Assembly (NCBI RefSeq): GCF_029168945.1
Contig: NC_083607.1
Span: 12,728,001 to 12,792,000, forward strand
From: Cannabis sativa
Lineage: Eukaryota > Streptophyta > Magnoliopsida > Rosales > Cannabaceae
Direction of reading: 5' to 3'
DNA: 64,000 bases
Below are positions 10,677-22,264 of this stretch, piece after piece (the stretch's first letter is position 1; every line of letters begins with the position of its first letter). The translations under genes were made by a program, and so were the position numbers. Under the pieces are notes generated by a model that had not been told where the DNA came from, searched no databases, and saw only the letters and a program-made list of their open reading frames with translations.

Positions 10677-12803
10677 ATGGTGGAGACGAGAAGTACACGT
10701 CATCCTCGCCCTCTGGAAGATGCTCAAGATCCAAATGAGGAAGATGTGGCCTCAAGAGCGGCAGAGGAGTCCGAGGAAGAAGAAGAAGAAATAGTCCCCG
10801 ACGAGAACTACGAGGAAAACCTCGACGAGTATGCCTACGACGGAGGAAGTTACTCAGAGCTGGTGCTCCTCAGACAAAAAGCTATCGATCATGAAGCCGA
10901 GATCGAAGCTCAGAAAGCGCAAAACCAAAAAATGCAGGAAGTGATGCTAGCCATGCAGAAAGCCATGGAGGCAGCTGGTATTCACGTGCACCCCAAGGCA
11001 ATGGCCGCTGGGCTCGACGGAGAGCCAGCGACGTCTTCGCCTAATTCCCAGCAGCGAAAACCTAGGGAGCCTAGCCCTATAAAGCACCCTGCTGAGGAAA
11101 ATCAAACAAAAAACCCTTCTTCTACCCCTGGGCGAAAGAAAAAGGTGCATGATCCGCGAAGGGTCCGCTCAGATTTCCCTAAAGGGAAAGGTCCGCAGAG
11201 GGGCAAGCCCTAAAGAGGGAGTCTTGGCCCTCAGGATCGAGGGGACCGGAAAAGCGTTTCTGTGCACCAGGAACCAGGGGGTAGAGGAAGAAGAGGACAG
11301 AGATGTCCTCCCATTGATCTGAGAAATCAAATCAATGGGAATCAAGGTGACCTCCGGGATCACCTTGACCAAAAAAGATACAGGCCCGTGGTTTCCTCGG
11401 GTACGTTAAACGAAGGGATTATGGCGGAACTTGCCATACTTCGAAAAGACATTGCTCGAGTCTCCCGGAGGCAGAAGGGAGACGACTCTGACTCGGACAG
11501 CGAGGATCGGGAGCCGTGTGCCAAGCATATCCTGGAGGCGGAGCTCCCTAAAAACTTCAAGATGCCCGAAATGGCAGCATATACTGGGAACTCCGATCCC
11601 AGTGACCACCTATCACGGTTCAACCGTGTCATGACAGTCATGCGGGTCAGCAATGACGCCAAATGCCTGTGCTTCCCCCTCACTCTGAGTGGATCAGCGG
11701 AGGAATGGTTCAAAAAGCTGGAACCAGGATCCGTGGGTTGTTGGAACAAACTCCAAACCAACTTCCGGAGATAGTTTGTCGCCGCCAGAAAGGTTAACTT
11801 GGAGGTTAGTGCCTTGACCAACATCAAGCAACTGCCCACTGAGACCTTGAAGAATTACATCAAGAGGTTCCGAGAGGAAGCCTCGAAGACCAAGAAGGTT
11901 GATGACGGACAACAGCTTGCACTTCTCCAAGCAGGAATCCGCACTGGGACTCCCTTCTGGAATGAATTGCAGCAAGAAGGTGCTGCTAGCCTCCAGGACT
12001 TCCAGAAAAGGGTCCAGAAGTATATTAACCTCGAAGAAGCCCAGATCGTGGCTTATGGAGGCTATTATCCCACCGGAATAGCAGGATACATGCCAGGAGT
12101 GTCGCCCTCGGGTACTGCCCCGACCGCGACTCCACAAGTGAGTGGCATACAGTTCTCTGCTACTCCCGTGTATAGCCAGGGCCAAGCTTTGGCACCAGCA
12201 TCTTCCCATTACGGCAACCCGTCCGGGGTGAATGGATGAGCTCCTTCACAGGCTGCCCCGACTGCTAGCTTAACAGGTCCTACCCAGGGGTGAAGGAGCA
12301 AAAGGTCCTCCAAGGGCAGCACCCGAACGGGAGAAAAGCGCTAGAAGAAGGGGTACACACCCCAATATACTCAGTACACAGAGCTCACAGACTCCCAGGA
12401 ACGTGTGTACTTTGCCACTAGGAAAAATACGCACTACCGGAGACCACAACCATTGTACAAAGACAGCTCCCGGAGAGATCCGAGTAAAAGATGCGAGTAC
12501 CACAACAACATTGGTCATAGCACCAATGAATGTAAGAATCTCAAAGACGAGATTGAAAATCTAATCCGCTTGGGCCACCTCTATGAGTGGATCAAAAATA
12601 GGTTGCCCCACCTTAATCCAGGGCAGGTGGCCGGGGGTATGCCTCCGGGAACACCAGGGGGTACAGCAGGAGTATTGCCTCCAGCTGCTCCCGCAGGTGA
12701 CACCCAGCATATTCCCGGGCTACCGCCCCGGCCTAATGGGCGGGTAGCCATGATCTCCGGAGGTCCCTATATCAGAGGAAACACTCGCAAGGAGCGAAAA
12801 TGA
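10677..12803 (+). pseudogene. gag: Gypsy Gag polyprotein region, nonsense-broken
   Basis: The region encodes the particle protein of the Tat-lineage element. The N-terminus (MVETRSTRHPRPLE) leads into an acidic stretch and a coiled-coil-like segment (about 10850-10970). A classic plant retrotransposon gag domain follows at about 11530-12060, and a zinc-binding CEYH...GH...C block at about 12493-12533. One reading frame is kept throughout but is stopped at 11211 (TAA), 11772 (TAG), 12237 (TGA), 12291 (TGA), 12342 (TAG) and 12801 (TGA). Comparison with the family suggests 11772 and 12342 were CAG and 12801 was CGA. No frameshift is seen in this part. It runs directly into pol. Confidence 0.85.
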
Positions 12804-15800
12804 TATGCCGAGGTCGTGAAACACAATGAGGTGTGGGAGGTTACTCAACTCCCAGCTCAAAGGCCTCGGCTAATGGACCAACCCATAACGTTCACGGAAG
12901 AAGACGCCAAGACGGTGCGTTTTCCTCACCACGACCCGCTGGTCATAGAGACCCCCATCGCAAATAAAGTGGTGGCTAGAGTCTTGATTGACAATGGGAG
13001 TTCCGTGAACCTGCTCTTCAAAAAAGCCTTCACTGCGATAGGATTGACCGACCGGGACCTCTCGCCTAGTGGGTCGCAGCTCACGGGGTTTAACGGGACG
13101 ACGCTAATCCCAATGGGAAAAGTAAGGCTCCCGGTTACCCTGTGTCCGGATACCCCCCAGAGCACATTTAAATATTGCACCTTCGTGGTGGTAGACTGTC
13201 CAACAGCCTACAACGCGATCCTTGGCCGGCCGGCCCTAGTGGACTTTGGTGCAATTACTTCAATCCGACACTTGTGCCTAAAATTCCCTACCCAGGAAGC
13301 CGTAGTCGGAACTGTGAGGGGAAATCAAGGAGAAGCCAGGCAGTGTTACAATGTTGCCACCCGCCTACCTGTACTTATGGTCCGGGAGTCTCCTGAGATA
13401 GAGAAGGCTGAAGAGGATGAGTTGGATCCTCGCATAGGATCCGAAAGGGTCGTGGAACCAATGGAGGACGTCGAAGAAATACCAGTGTGCGACGACGACT
13501 CCACCAAAGTACTCCGGATAGGGAAGAGCCTGGATCCGGAGGAAAAAGACAAAATAATAAAAACACTGAAGGGCGCCATCGACATCTTTGCATGGCGCCA
13601 AGAAGACATGACCGGCATAAGCCCTCATGTCATCACCCATGTACTCAATGTCAACCCGGACATGCCCCCTGTACAGCAAAAGAGACGCCCGCTCGACTCG
13701 GTGAAAGCCGAGGCCTTAGAGAAAGAGGTGGACAAACTTTTGTCCAGTGGCATGATCCGCGACGTGTACTATCTGGAATGGCTGGCCAATCCGGTCCTGG
13801 TGCCCAAGCCGAACGGGACTTGGCGAGTTTGCATAGATTTCACAGATCTAAACAAAGCCTGCCCAAAGGACTGCTTCCTGCTACCCAGGATCGACCAGAT
13901 GGTAGACGCCACGTCCGGATTTAAACTGCTGTCTTTCATGGATGCCTATGCTGGGTACAACCAAATAAAAATGCATACGGCAGACCAGGAGTGCACTAGC
14001 TTCAGAACCGATAAGGGGGTATACTGCTACCTAGTCATGCCTTTCGGACTGAAAAACGCCGGAGCAACCTATCAAAGAATGGTTAATCGGATGTTTAAAA
14101 GCCTCCTGGGACGAAACATGGAAGTATATGTAGACGACATGCTCGTCAAATCCAAAGCATGCAACAGCCATGCAAGCGACTTAGAAGAATGTTTCGAAGT
14201 CGTCCGGAGATACGGTATGAAGCTCAACCCGAAAAAATGCACCTTTGGGGTCAAGTCAGGAAAATTCCTGGGCTTCATAGTCAGCCAAAGGGGGATCGAA
14301 GCAAACCCGGAGAAAATCCAAGCTCTCCTGGACATGCCATCCCCCAAGAAGCATAAAGACGTGCAGAGCTTGACCGGAAAGGTAGCCGCACTGAGCCGCT
14401 TTATCTCAAGATCCACGGACAAGTGCATACCCTTCTTCAACGTACTGAAGAAATGCCAAAAGTTCGAATGGTCGGATGAATGCGAGGAGGCATTCAAGAG
14501 GTTAAAAGAACACATGGCCAAACCTCCTATCCTATCAAAACCCGTCCTTGGAGAAGACTTGTTCCTTTACTTGGCCGTCTCCGAGCACACGGTTAGCGCT
14601 GCCCTGGTCCGGGAGGAAGAAAAAATTCAGCACCCCGTGTACTATGTCAGTAAGCGCATGATAGGGGCCGAGACAAGGTACCCGGTCATTGAAAAATTAG
14701 TATTCTGCCTCCTGATGGCATCAAGGAAGCTGAGGCCATACTTCCAAGCCCATCCGATCAAAATCTTGACCAATCACCCGCTCCGGCAAGTTCTCCGTAA
14801 GCTCGAAGCATCCGGAAGACTCCTCAAGTGGGCAATGGAGCTAAGTCAATTCGACTTACACTACGTACCCCGGATTTCCATAAAAGGCCAAGCCTTGGCA
14901 GACTTCATTACCGAATGCAATGAAGCCGAGGCAACAACTAATACACCGGTACCACCAATCCCCACCTGGAGGGTATTTGTAGACGGAGCTTCTAATGAGA
15001 ACGGTTCGGGAGCCGGAGTGGCTATGATATCACCAACTGGACTGCGGCTCCAGGCAGCACTCCGATTTAACTTCACAGCTTCAAACAATGAAGCCGAATA
15101 CGAAGCTTTGATAGCAGGACTGAAATTGGCAAAAGCTGTAGGAGCCTAAAGAGTGGAAGTCTACAGTGACTCTCAACTGGTCGTAAACCAGGTATCCGGA
15201 GAATACCAAACTCGCGGCGAGAGGATGGCCGCGTACGTAACAATAGTCCGAGAACTGCTCCACGAATTCACGGACTATAAAATAGAAAGAATCCCCCGAG
15301 AAAAGAACGCTCACGCGGACTGTCTGGCTAAGTTAGCCTCGGACAGCAAAATCGAAGAGCTGGGGGTAGTACCAGTGGAACGCTTGGCAGAGCCAAGCAT
15401 CAAAATAAAAGAGACCACACTAACGGTTGGGCAAGAACCCAGCTGGATGGTCCCCATCATAAAATACATAACCACAGGTGAGTTGCCCCAAGAGAGGGCA
15501 CTGTCTCGAAAGATTCAGTATCAGGCTCATCGTTATGTAATGATGGACCAAATTCTCTACCGGAGAGGACTCAGCATGCCTTATTTAAGGTGTGTATCGG
15601 ACCCTGAAGCTAGACAAATCATGCTAGAGGTCCATGAAGGGTTCTGTGGAGATCATACGGGAGGACCCAGCCTCTCAAAGAAAATATTGAGGCAGGGGTA
15701 CTTCTGGCCAACAATGAAAAAAGATTGTATAGACTATGTCCAAAAGTGTGACTCGTGCCAAAGGTACGCGAACATACCGAGAGCTCCTCCAAACGAGATC

Positions 15801-16679
15801 ACCCTGATGACCAGCCCCTGGCCCTTCGCGGTCTGGGGAATAGATCTCATCGGGTCTCTACCTACGGGGAAAGGAGGGGTAAAGTATGCAATAGTAGCAG
15901 TAGACTACTTCACCAAATGGACAGAGGCTGAGCCTATGAAGACAATAACTGCTAAGAAGGCATTGGACTTTGTTATCAAAAACATAGTGTGTCGATACGG
16001 CTTGCCTCACAAAATAGTCTCAGACAATGGAAAGCAATTTGATTGCGAGGAATTTACCGACTTCTGCAACCAACACGGAGTAGTAAAAAGCTTCTCCGCG
16101 GTAGCCAGGCCTCAAACAAACGGTCAGGCGGAAGCGGTCAACAAAATCCTAAAGGTCACCTTGAAAAAGAAGGCCGCCGTCCGTAAAAATAGCTGGCCTG
16201 AAGAATTGCCAAGGGTATTATGGGCCTACCGGACGACCCCATAACCACAACCGGCCACTCGCCCTTCTCAATGGCGTACGGTTGTGAAGCAATGGTCCCG
16301 GTAGAAACATTATTCCCATCCCACAGGAGGACGACTTACGATCCTGCCACTAATCGAGCCTTTGCTCCAAGAAGCTTTGGATCAAGTCGAGGAACTCCGG
16401 GATGACTCTCAAATACGGATGGCTGCTTATCAAAAGAAGGTGACCAAGTATTTTAACTCCAAGGTTAAAAACAGAAAATTCGCTATTGGGGATATGGTCC
16501 TAAGAAGGGTTTTCCCAGCCACCCAAGAACCCGGAGTGGGGGTACTTGGACCAAATTGGGAAGGACCATATGAGATCGAGGACGAGATCGGTTCCGGCAC
16601 TTATAAACTGAAAAGAATGGACGGAACCACCGTCCCAAGAGCCTGGAACGCCGATCACCTCAGGAAATATTACCAGTAG
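12804..16679 (+). pseudogene. pol: Gypsy Pol polyprotein: protease, RT, two RNase H, integrase
   Basis: Pol follows gag in the same frame. The protease active site LIDNGSS is near 12983. Reverse transcriptase spans about 13670-14350, with YVDD at 14126-14137. The first RNase H (connection-like) spans about 14555-14920 and the second, archaeal-type RNase H about 14965-15345 (FVDGAS, NEAEYEAL, YSDSQLV). Integrase has its HHCC finger at about 15630-15765 and catalytic D, D and E in GIDLIG (about 15838), SDNGKQF (about 16020) and GQAEAVNK (about 16124). A TAA at 15147 interrupts the second RNase H. The frame shifts near 16239 and again near 16340, inside the integrase C-terminus, which then reads through to 16679. 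Catalytic residues are kept, so decay is recent relative to loss of function. Confidence 0.9.
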
Positions 16680-17155
16680 CGAAATAAAACTAGAGTTTGT
16701 TCAAAGGGTTTGTATCGTCCAAATGTATACCTCCTCTATATTAAATAAAATTGAGTGCCTTAAAAACGAAGTTTCTATGCCACTTAGGGGGGTACTAGGG
16801 TATACCGCACGGACGAACAGAAAAACAAACTAAGTAAAATATCCTGACCCAAAGGGCAGGTCAGAAAGTATGCACAAAAATAAAAAGCATAAGTATAAAA
16901 ACCCTGATCCAAAGGACAGGTTAAAAAAAAACATAAGTGTGACAAAAAAGATCGCATAAAAAATATCCTAGCCCAAAGGGCAGGTCATATACATATAAAT
17001 GGCCCGGGGACAGGCCTTAAAAATATATAATTGTCTCTCCTTCAAATAAAAGCTGCTACCTATATATATATTGTTCTAAGGCAGCAGCAAATATGTACAA
17101 AAAAAAAAAGAGTTATAAAAGAAACGGGTGGAATCTTGGTCAGTTGTACGGCAGC
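16680..17155. other. Intergenic spacer between pol and the antisense gene, with hairpin repeats
   Basis: The two genes converge here. Three copies of an 18-nt hairpin lie at 16843-16860, 16903-16920 and 16967-16984, each followed by an A-rich spacer (period 60-64). A looser fourth copy is near 17001-17016. Each folds as CCTG-(A)-CCC, loop AAA, GGG-CAGG. In copy two the stem pair C-G is replaced by T-A, so pairing is preserved. They may serve 3'-end formation for one or both convergent transcripts. An AATAAA lies near 16743. Confidence 0.6.
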
Positions 17156-20100
17156 TCAGTCAGCCCGCAGAGGAAGGCGAGGTCCAATACGTGCCTCTAG
17201 CACGTCATCAAGCTTGATATTTTGATCATTGGTGGACCAAGCCATGTAGACACCATCGTCGAAGCGCTTCGGACACCGGGCGCAGGAAACGGGAGAGAGG
17301 AGCTCGGCCCTCTTGGCCTTCCTGATGGATTGTTCTTTGTAATCCCTAAGCTCCTTCAACTCCGCGGATAGAGCGGCCTTGGACTCAATGTTCGCCTGGT
17401 GAGTTTCCTCTAAAGATCTCACCTTGGCGGCCATTTCATCCAAAGCCTCCCTGGCCTCCCGGAGATCTCGCCTGGCCTTGTCAGCAGCATCGGTTTGAGC
17501 CCTTAGTTCCTCCTAGTGTTGGGCCTCCATCCTGTCCCTCCGCTGGGCCTCGTCCCGGATCATGGCCTCCGCCTGGGCCTCCCTCCATTTGGCATCCTCT
17601 TCCTTGGCCTTGGCAGCCGCCTCCTGGCGCTCGGCAGCCTCCTGATAGATCTGCCTCTCCGCTGTGAGGTCCTGAAGGACCTTCCTGACATCGTTCATGT
17701 CCCCAAAGTCGGACAGAACGAAGCCATGATTTATGATGTTCTTGGAGAGGCGGTCAGCCTCAGCAGCAAGCTGAACCATAATGCAAGGATAAGAAGGAGA
17801 AGTTTCTCAAAGAAAAAATAAAATATAAACGATAAAAGGAAAAGCAAAAATTGCGAAGTACTTACCACCGTGAGAGAATGACTGAGGTCCTGGACCTGGA
17901 AGATGGAGTTCAGGGAAGCGCAAGTGGCGAACCGTTTAGGCGCGCATCGGGTGAGCTGAGAAGCGAACTCGCCGGTCATCTCCGCGGCAAAAGGAGCCAA
18001 GGTGGGCCCTAGGAAGCGGCGGAACCAGTCCGATAAGGGGTCCAGATTAAGGTCCCACGGATCCTGGTAATCCGGGTGGTTGATGCTCGCCTCAACCTCC
18101 GCCCGCAGGATCCTCCTAAGGGCTTCCACTTCGGCGTACCCCCGGGAGTACTCATCCATAGCATAGTTATGCTTGGCTATTCGAAGCTCCTGCCTCACCT
18201 CGTCCCCCGGAATTGGGGTAAGCACGATGTTGGGAGGAGCAGGATTTTCCTCCATGGGGGAGACCCCGCCGTCCAGACCATGAGCAGGAGTGTCGACCCT
18301 CCGAGGCTTCTTCGGCTCATCCTGGGCAATCATCTTGCCCTTGCGCTTACGAATCAGAGCCACCTCGGGCTCCTCTTCGCCCTCCTCAGCTTCCTCCGGA
18401 AGGGCTCGAGGCTCTCCCGCACCCTCAGCGGCATCCTCCGAGAAGTCCCATCCCTTCCCTTGGCCTTCTCCCGGAAGCACCTCCTCGTCATCCACTAAGT
18501 CAATAGTGTCGGGGGGAGCGCTGGAAGAAACCTTCAAGGAAGGGGCCGGGGGAGAAGAGGTAAAGGCCGGAGGAGCCACGGGAGTATGAACTCCGGCAAG
18601 CTGTTCCAGAATGGCATCCATGGAGATACCTGTTTCACAAAATAAGCAAGTGTTAGAAGTCCGTGAGGAACCGCTTATACAAGATACAACAAATAAGCTA
18701 CTCCTACCCGAACTTCCTAATTCGGCCCTAGCAAAGTCCTGAACTTTAATGCTGGCAGCGTCATCTCCGAGATAACTGTCCGAGGGCCGGAACCAGCTGG
18801 ACGTTATGTAAGCTGAAGGACCTAAGGGAATAGGTTCCGGAGGGCCGGAGCCCATCCGGGACCGACCTAGGTAATCTCCTAAGTTCGAAAAATAAAATTC
18901 CTTCAAACGATCCCCCCACCGGGTCGATGGCATCCTAAATCTACGAAGACGCTCGTCGAACCCTACGGGCCTACGACTGGTGTATTCATCAACGGAAGGA
19001 ACATAACGAATTATCAAGGGAGACTTACCGCCGGCACCGGAGGTGCTAGCACCAGGAGCCCCCGAGTTTGGTTCGGGGACTGAAGGCTGTGGCCGGGAAG
19101 TTTGCTTCTCTGAAGAATCTTCAATACGAAGGGGCCTCCGGGCAGGACGATCCCCAATCTCTTCTTGAAGAATCTTGTCAAAAAATTTAGCCTCGGACTT
19201 CCCGGCAATGGCTTGGCTCCGTCGCACCACCGGACTCCCCACGCGAAGTCCTCTCCCAGAGGCAGCCTGGGCCTGAGAGTATGCTTTCTCCTGGGCCTTC
19301 CGGTAGAGATAATCCTGGTATTTTTTCTCTGCCGTAGCAATGAGCTCATCCCAGAAGGCCTTCTCCGCAACCGGCGCCCTCACATTGGGACAAATGACCC
19401 GCGAGAGGTTGGAGTCCTCCACGGATTGGTGAGGAACGATAAGTTTGGCCTTCCTACAATTCTCCGTGGTGACTAAGCCCCCAACATCGAGATCGGCGCG
19501 GTCGTAGGAAGCAAAGGCTTGGGCCCTTCGGAGGAAAGTCTGAGTAGGGGGCGTCCGCTGGTAAGGTGGGATCCGCACCCACTCCGTGAGGAGCTCCGGG
19601 TGGTCCACGACCCTGAACCCGGAGGAGAAGAAAAAGCGATGGCGATACTCCTTAACGTGAGTCTACCTATTATACGGAACCACCCCCTCGTTAGCAAGAT
19701 GGATCCGGAACCCATAAAAACCGTCCTTAGGTTTGTCCCCTTTCTTGGGGACGGATACAAGTTCATAAAAATATAAAATTTCCGCCGGGCTGGGAGATCC
19801 CCATCCGCGGGCGGTATAAAAAATAAATAAGCCTGAAAGCAGGCGGTAAGCTTGAGGAATGAGTTGGTATGGCGCAAGGCCGACAAATACAAGGAAATTA
19901 ACAAAATAATCTTGAAGCGGGAGCATGGCACCGGCCATCAAATGAGTCTGACTCCAAGCCCCGAAGCCGTCATAGTTGTGATTAGGCGTCTCCGAGTCGC
20001 GAGGAGGCCGGTGATAGGTCCCTGAAGTGGAGGGTTTGATCCCAGCGACTTCTATAATATTCTCCAGCTGGTGAGGACAAGTTAGGGTGGATCGAAGCTC

Positions 20101-20181
20101 TGCCGCTTCCCACCCGGTCGCTCGGGATTTGTACCCCTCCTGGGCAACAGGCCCCAGGGAAACCTCCTCCAACGTGGCCAT
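17156..20181 (-). pseudogene. Spliced antisense gene of the Tat element (PF04195-like protein)
   Basis: The predicted protein starts at ATG 20181. Its N-terminal 170 residues and the next 80 resemble the plant 'putative gypsy type transposon' domain (PF04195), including FLVFVGLAPYQLIPQAYRLL. A long acidic, proline-rich middle follows, then a coiled coil of Glu/Ala/Arg-rich repeats at the C-terminus (17779-17160). A clean phase-0 intron lies at 17865-17771 (GTAAGT...TTCAG) and joins the frame exactly. A second likely intron, 18707-18630, is 78 bp and in frame. TAG stops occur at 19663-19665 and 17513-17515 without loss of frame. The function is unknown; antisense genes at this position are known in Tat elements such as Grande. 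It is probably a dead copy now. Confidence 0.75.
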
Positions 20182-20233
20182 GCTTTTCCCACTCTTCTTC
20201 GAAGATTTCGAACTGTGGCGTACATTTTGTGTT

Positions 20234-20893
20234 CTGTGAAAAACAAAAAGGGAAAAAGAAAATTTCAGCAGTTAGGTCCCATACCAAACCCTAAGTCAAG
20301 AAAAAGGGAGTGGGGGTCCCCTAACCGCTGGAAAGAGGCCCCCTCCGGACACGTGTCACATGGGAAACCCTAGAAAGATCCCCTGAACAAGTGTCGGGTG
20401 CAGTGAAATCGCAGAAAGTGGTTTTACAGAATAAGAAGAAAAAAGAAAAAAAAAACCATTCTATGCCCTAAGCAACTGTTGAACGAAGAACACATGGCTC
20501 TCTTCAGCAAAAATACACATTATAACAGAGACATGATAATGGCGATCCTACAACTAAAGCAGTAGACATAAAACAAAACACTTGAAGAACTTAAACACTC
20601 GCACACCCAGAAATCTCAAAGTACGAACCCAGAAAAACGAACGAAGCAAGTAAAAGCATGTTATTATCTAAGGATGCAAGAAACTTACAGTAAGTCGTTG
20701 AACTGGGGGTCCTGAATGTGGTCGAGTAAAAGTTGAGAAGAACTGGTGAAAGCAAACACTGGAAAAGTGGAAGAAATGTCTAAGTGCTAAGACAGTTCGT
20801 GCTGTTTTGAAGAATTTTCTCTCTGGGAAATTCGAACAAAAATGGCAAGGAATGGAAAGTAACCAAAATGAAGGAAAGGTGGTGGCTTTTATA
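20234..20893 (-). promoter_or_regulatory. Promoter and 5'-UTR intron of the antisense gene
   Basis: TATAAAA on the minus strand at 20893-20887 is followed by a leader exon to about 20689. A donor GTAAGT at 20688 and an acceptor CACAG ending at 20234 delimit a 455-bp 5'-UTR intron, 50 bp upstream of the ATG. Together they indicate an independent promoter rather than LTR-driven antisense transcription. Confidence 0.55.
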
Positions 20894-21078
20894 GGCAAAA
20901 GTGCATGAGGAACAGGCGTCACCACCTACCAATCGTATGGTGGGGGAGATGCACGATTCGAATTCCCGAAAATCAACGGATCAGATCAAGCTGCCATAAA
21001 GGCGGTGGAAACGTTTGAGTATCCGTCTGACACCATTAATGCGCCGCATCAATCAAAGGGCGTGAAACGAATCGACCT

Positions 21079-21276
21079 CTGCAAAAAGCGAATCGCAGCA
21101 TTTAATGCCATCATTAGACGCACCCTCACGCGCCCCAAGCTCGTGTCAAGAAACCGAGGAGGCGGCCAGAGACATCCCTGCAAAAAGCGAATCGCTGCAT
21201 TAAATGTCATCATTAAATGTGCCCTCACGCGCTCTGGGCTTGAGCCAGGGAAACGAGGAGTCAACCGGAGGCTCTT
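21079..21276. repeat. Two-copy 99-bp tandem repeat before the 3' LTR
   Basis: Copies start at 21079 and 21178 with the shared core 'ctgcaaaaagcgaatcgc' and diverge moderately afterwards. A partial related piece ('ccattaatgc') is near 21033, and a short related motif occurs in the LTR near 21542. It lies upstream of the antisense gene's TATA box and downstream of its coding region, in the 3' untranslated part of the sense transcript. Confidence 0.7.
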
Positions 21277-21307
21277 GAGCAAGCCTTGGTTTATTTTTCC
21301 AAGTAAA

Positions 21308-21324
21308 CAAGGCTTGGGGGTAAA
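21308..21324 (+). other. Polypurine tract of the Gypsy element
   Basis: AAGGCTTGGGGGTAAA directly precedes the TGTTG of the 3' LTR. It is purine-rich apart from a short CTT. Confidence 0.6.
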
Positions 21325-22104
21325 TGTTGCCCCTGAATTCGCCCAAAATACGTGGACCAGTCGAGAAGGGACACGTGGATCAGATAACTTGTAAATATTT
21401 GATAAGTCTTTGTGCGCCACAAGGAAGCACCCTGGGTATGGGTCCCGGAGGAGGCACCCGGAGTACAAGGTACTCCTGGAAGCTCGCATAGCATGAAGCC
21501 TCTCCGGGATGTGTCAAGCCTCTCCTGAGTAATCAAGTCGCATTTAATGCCGCATGGGAGGAAGCGTGTTGGGACTGTAACACGCAATAAAGTCTGACGG
21601 CACAACCCCCAAACAGCACTGCTACAGTAATGATCATTTAAGTCTAGCGACAGCTACTCTGCGAAGAGTCACGTCAATCACAAGGCAAAAAGGACATTCC
21701 TCATAAAAACCCTACAGCGCCTAGGGATTTGACCATGCATCACCCATGGTATATTCATTGGGAATACCCAACTTTATGGATACTTGCAGATACATTTGTA
21801 AGAACAATCCTAGGGATCACCCCACCAAAACACTATAAATACCCCCTCAAAGCTCATTTAATGGGGTCGAGAATCTTGGGTTGCATAAGAGCAAGAAGAG
21901 AAAATACTCACCAAGAACATTCTCTGTATTTATGAGAAGAACATTCTCTCAAGTGTGGAATCTGTAGTAAATACATCCATTAATAACAAAGACTCGTGGA
22001 CTAAGGCTCATTAACGCCCCAACCACGTAAAAATCCTCATCTCGCTTTCTTACAGCTCAATACTATAATCATATTTTAATAGTTGCCGAAAATCTCGGTC
22101 AACA
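21325..22104 (+). repeat. 3' LTR of the Gypsy element (normal form)
   Basis: The LTR is 780 bp, from TGTTGCCCC to GGTCAACA, and is followed by the ACTAT target duplication. A TATA box (TATAAATA) is at 21834-21841. The last 93 bp are the source of both arms and the centre of the palindromic 5' LTR. Confidence 0.88.
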
Positions 22105-22264
22105 ACTATAATCATGAACAAATACATATGTTCTAGACTTAATAGAATTTATAATCATGAAATAAATCATGTGAACCATGCAACATAAAATGATTTCTGA
22201 TCTTTATTAATTAGTAAATCTGATTATATTGAAATGAGTGTTATTTAGGGCACAAAACCCAACA
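22105..22264 (-). mobile_element. Outer Copia LTR, right (5') piece
   Basis: After the Gypsy target duplication, the minus-oriented LTR resumes and ends at 22264. Its true start, read on the minus strand, is TGTTGGGTTTTGTGCCC. The junction of 10426 and 22110 restores the continuous LTR sequence seen elsewhere (compare 54995-55040). Confidence 0.85.

Larger units (their letters stand above)
10427..22104 (+). mobile_element. Ty3/Gypsy retrotransposon, Tat lineage
   Basis: This 11.7-kb element is flanked by a perfect 5-bp target duplication ACTAT (10422-10426 and 22105-22109). It is clearly richer in GC than its surroundings. Order: palindromic 5' LTR, gag, protease, reverse transcriptase, RNase H, a second archaeal-type RNase H, integrase, hairpin repeats, a spliced antisense gene, polypurine tract, 780-bp 3' LTR. 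Dual RNase H domains and an antisense gene downstream of integrase are known for Tat-lineage elements. The gag-pol frame carries seven in-frame stops and two late frameshifts, so the copy is dead. Confidence 0.92.

Noticed and set aside
13175..15314. Several open frames of 70-150 residues on both strands inside Gypsy pol
   Set aside because: They are shadows of the GC-rich pol coding frame, which has all the domain motifs.
16843..16984. Regularly spaced hairpin repeats considered as a CRISPR-like array
   Set aside because: This is a plant nuclear retrotransposon; there are only three units, the spacers are A-rich and related, and no cas genes are present.
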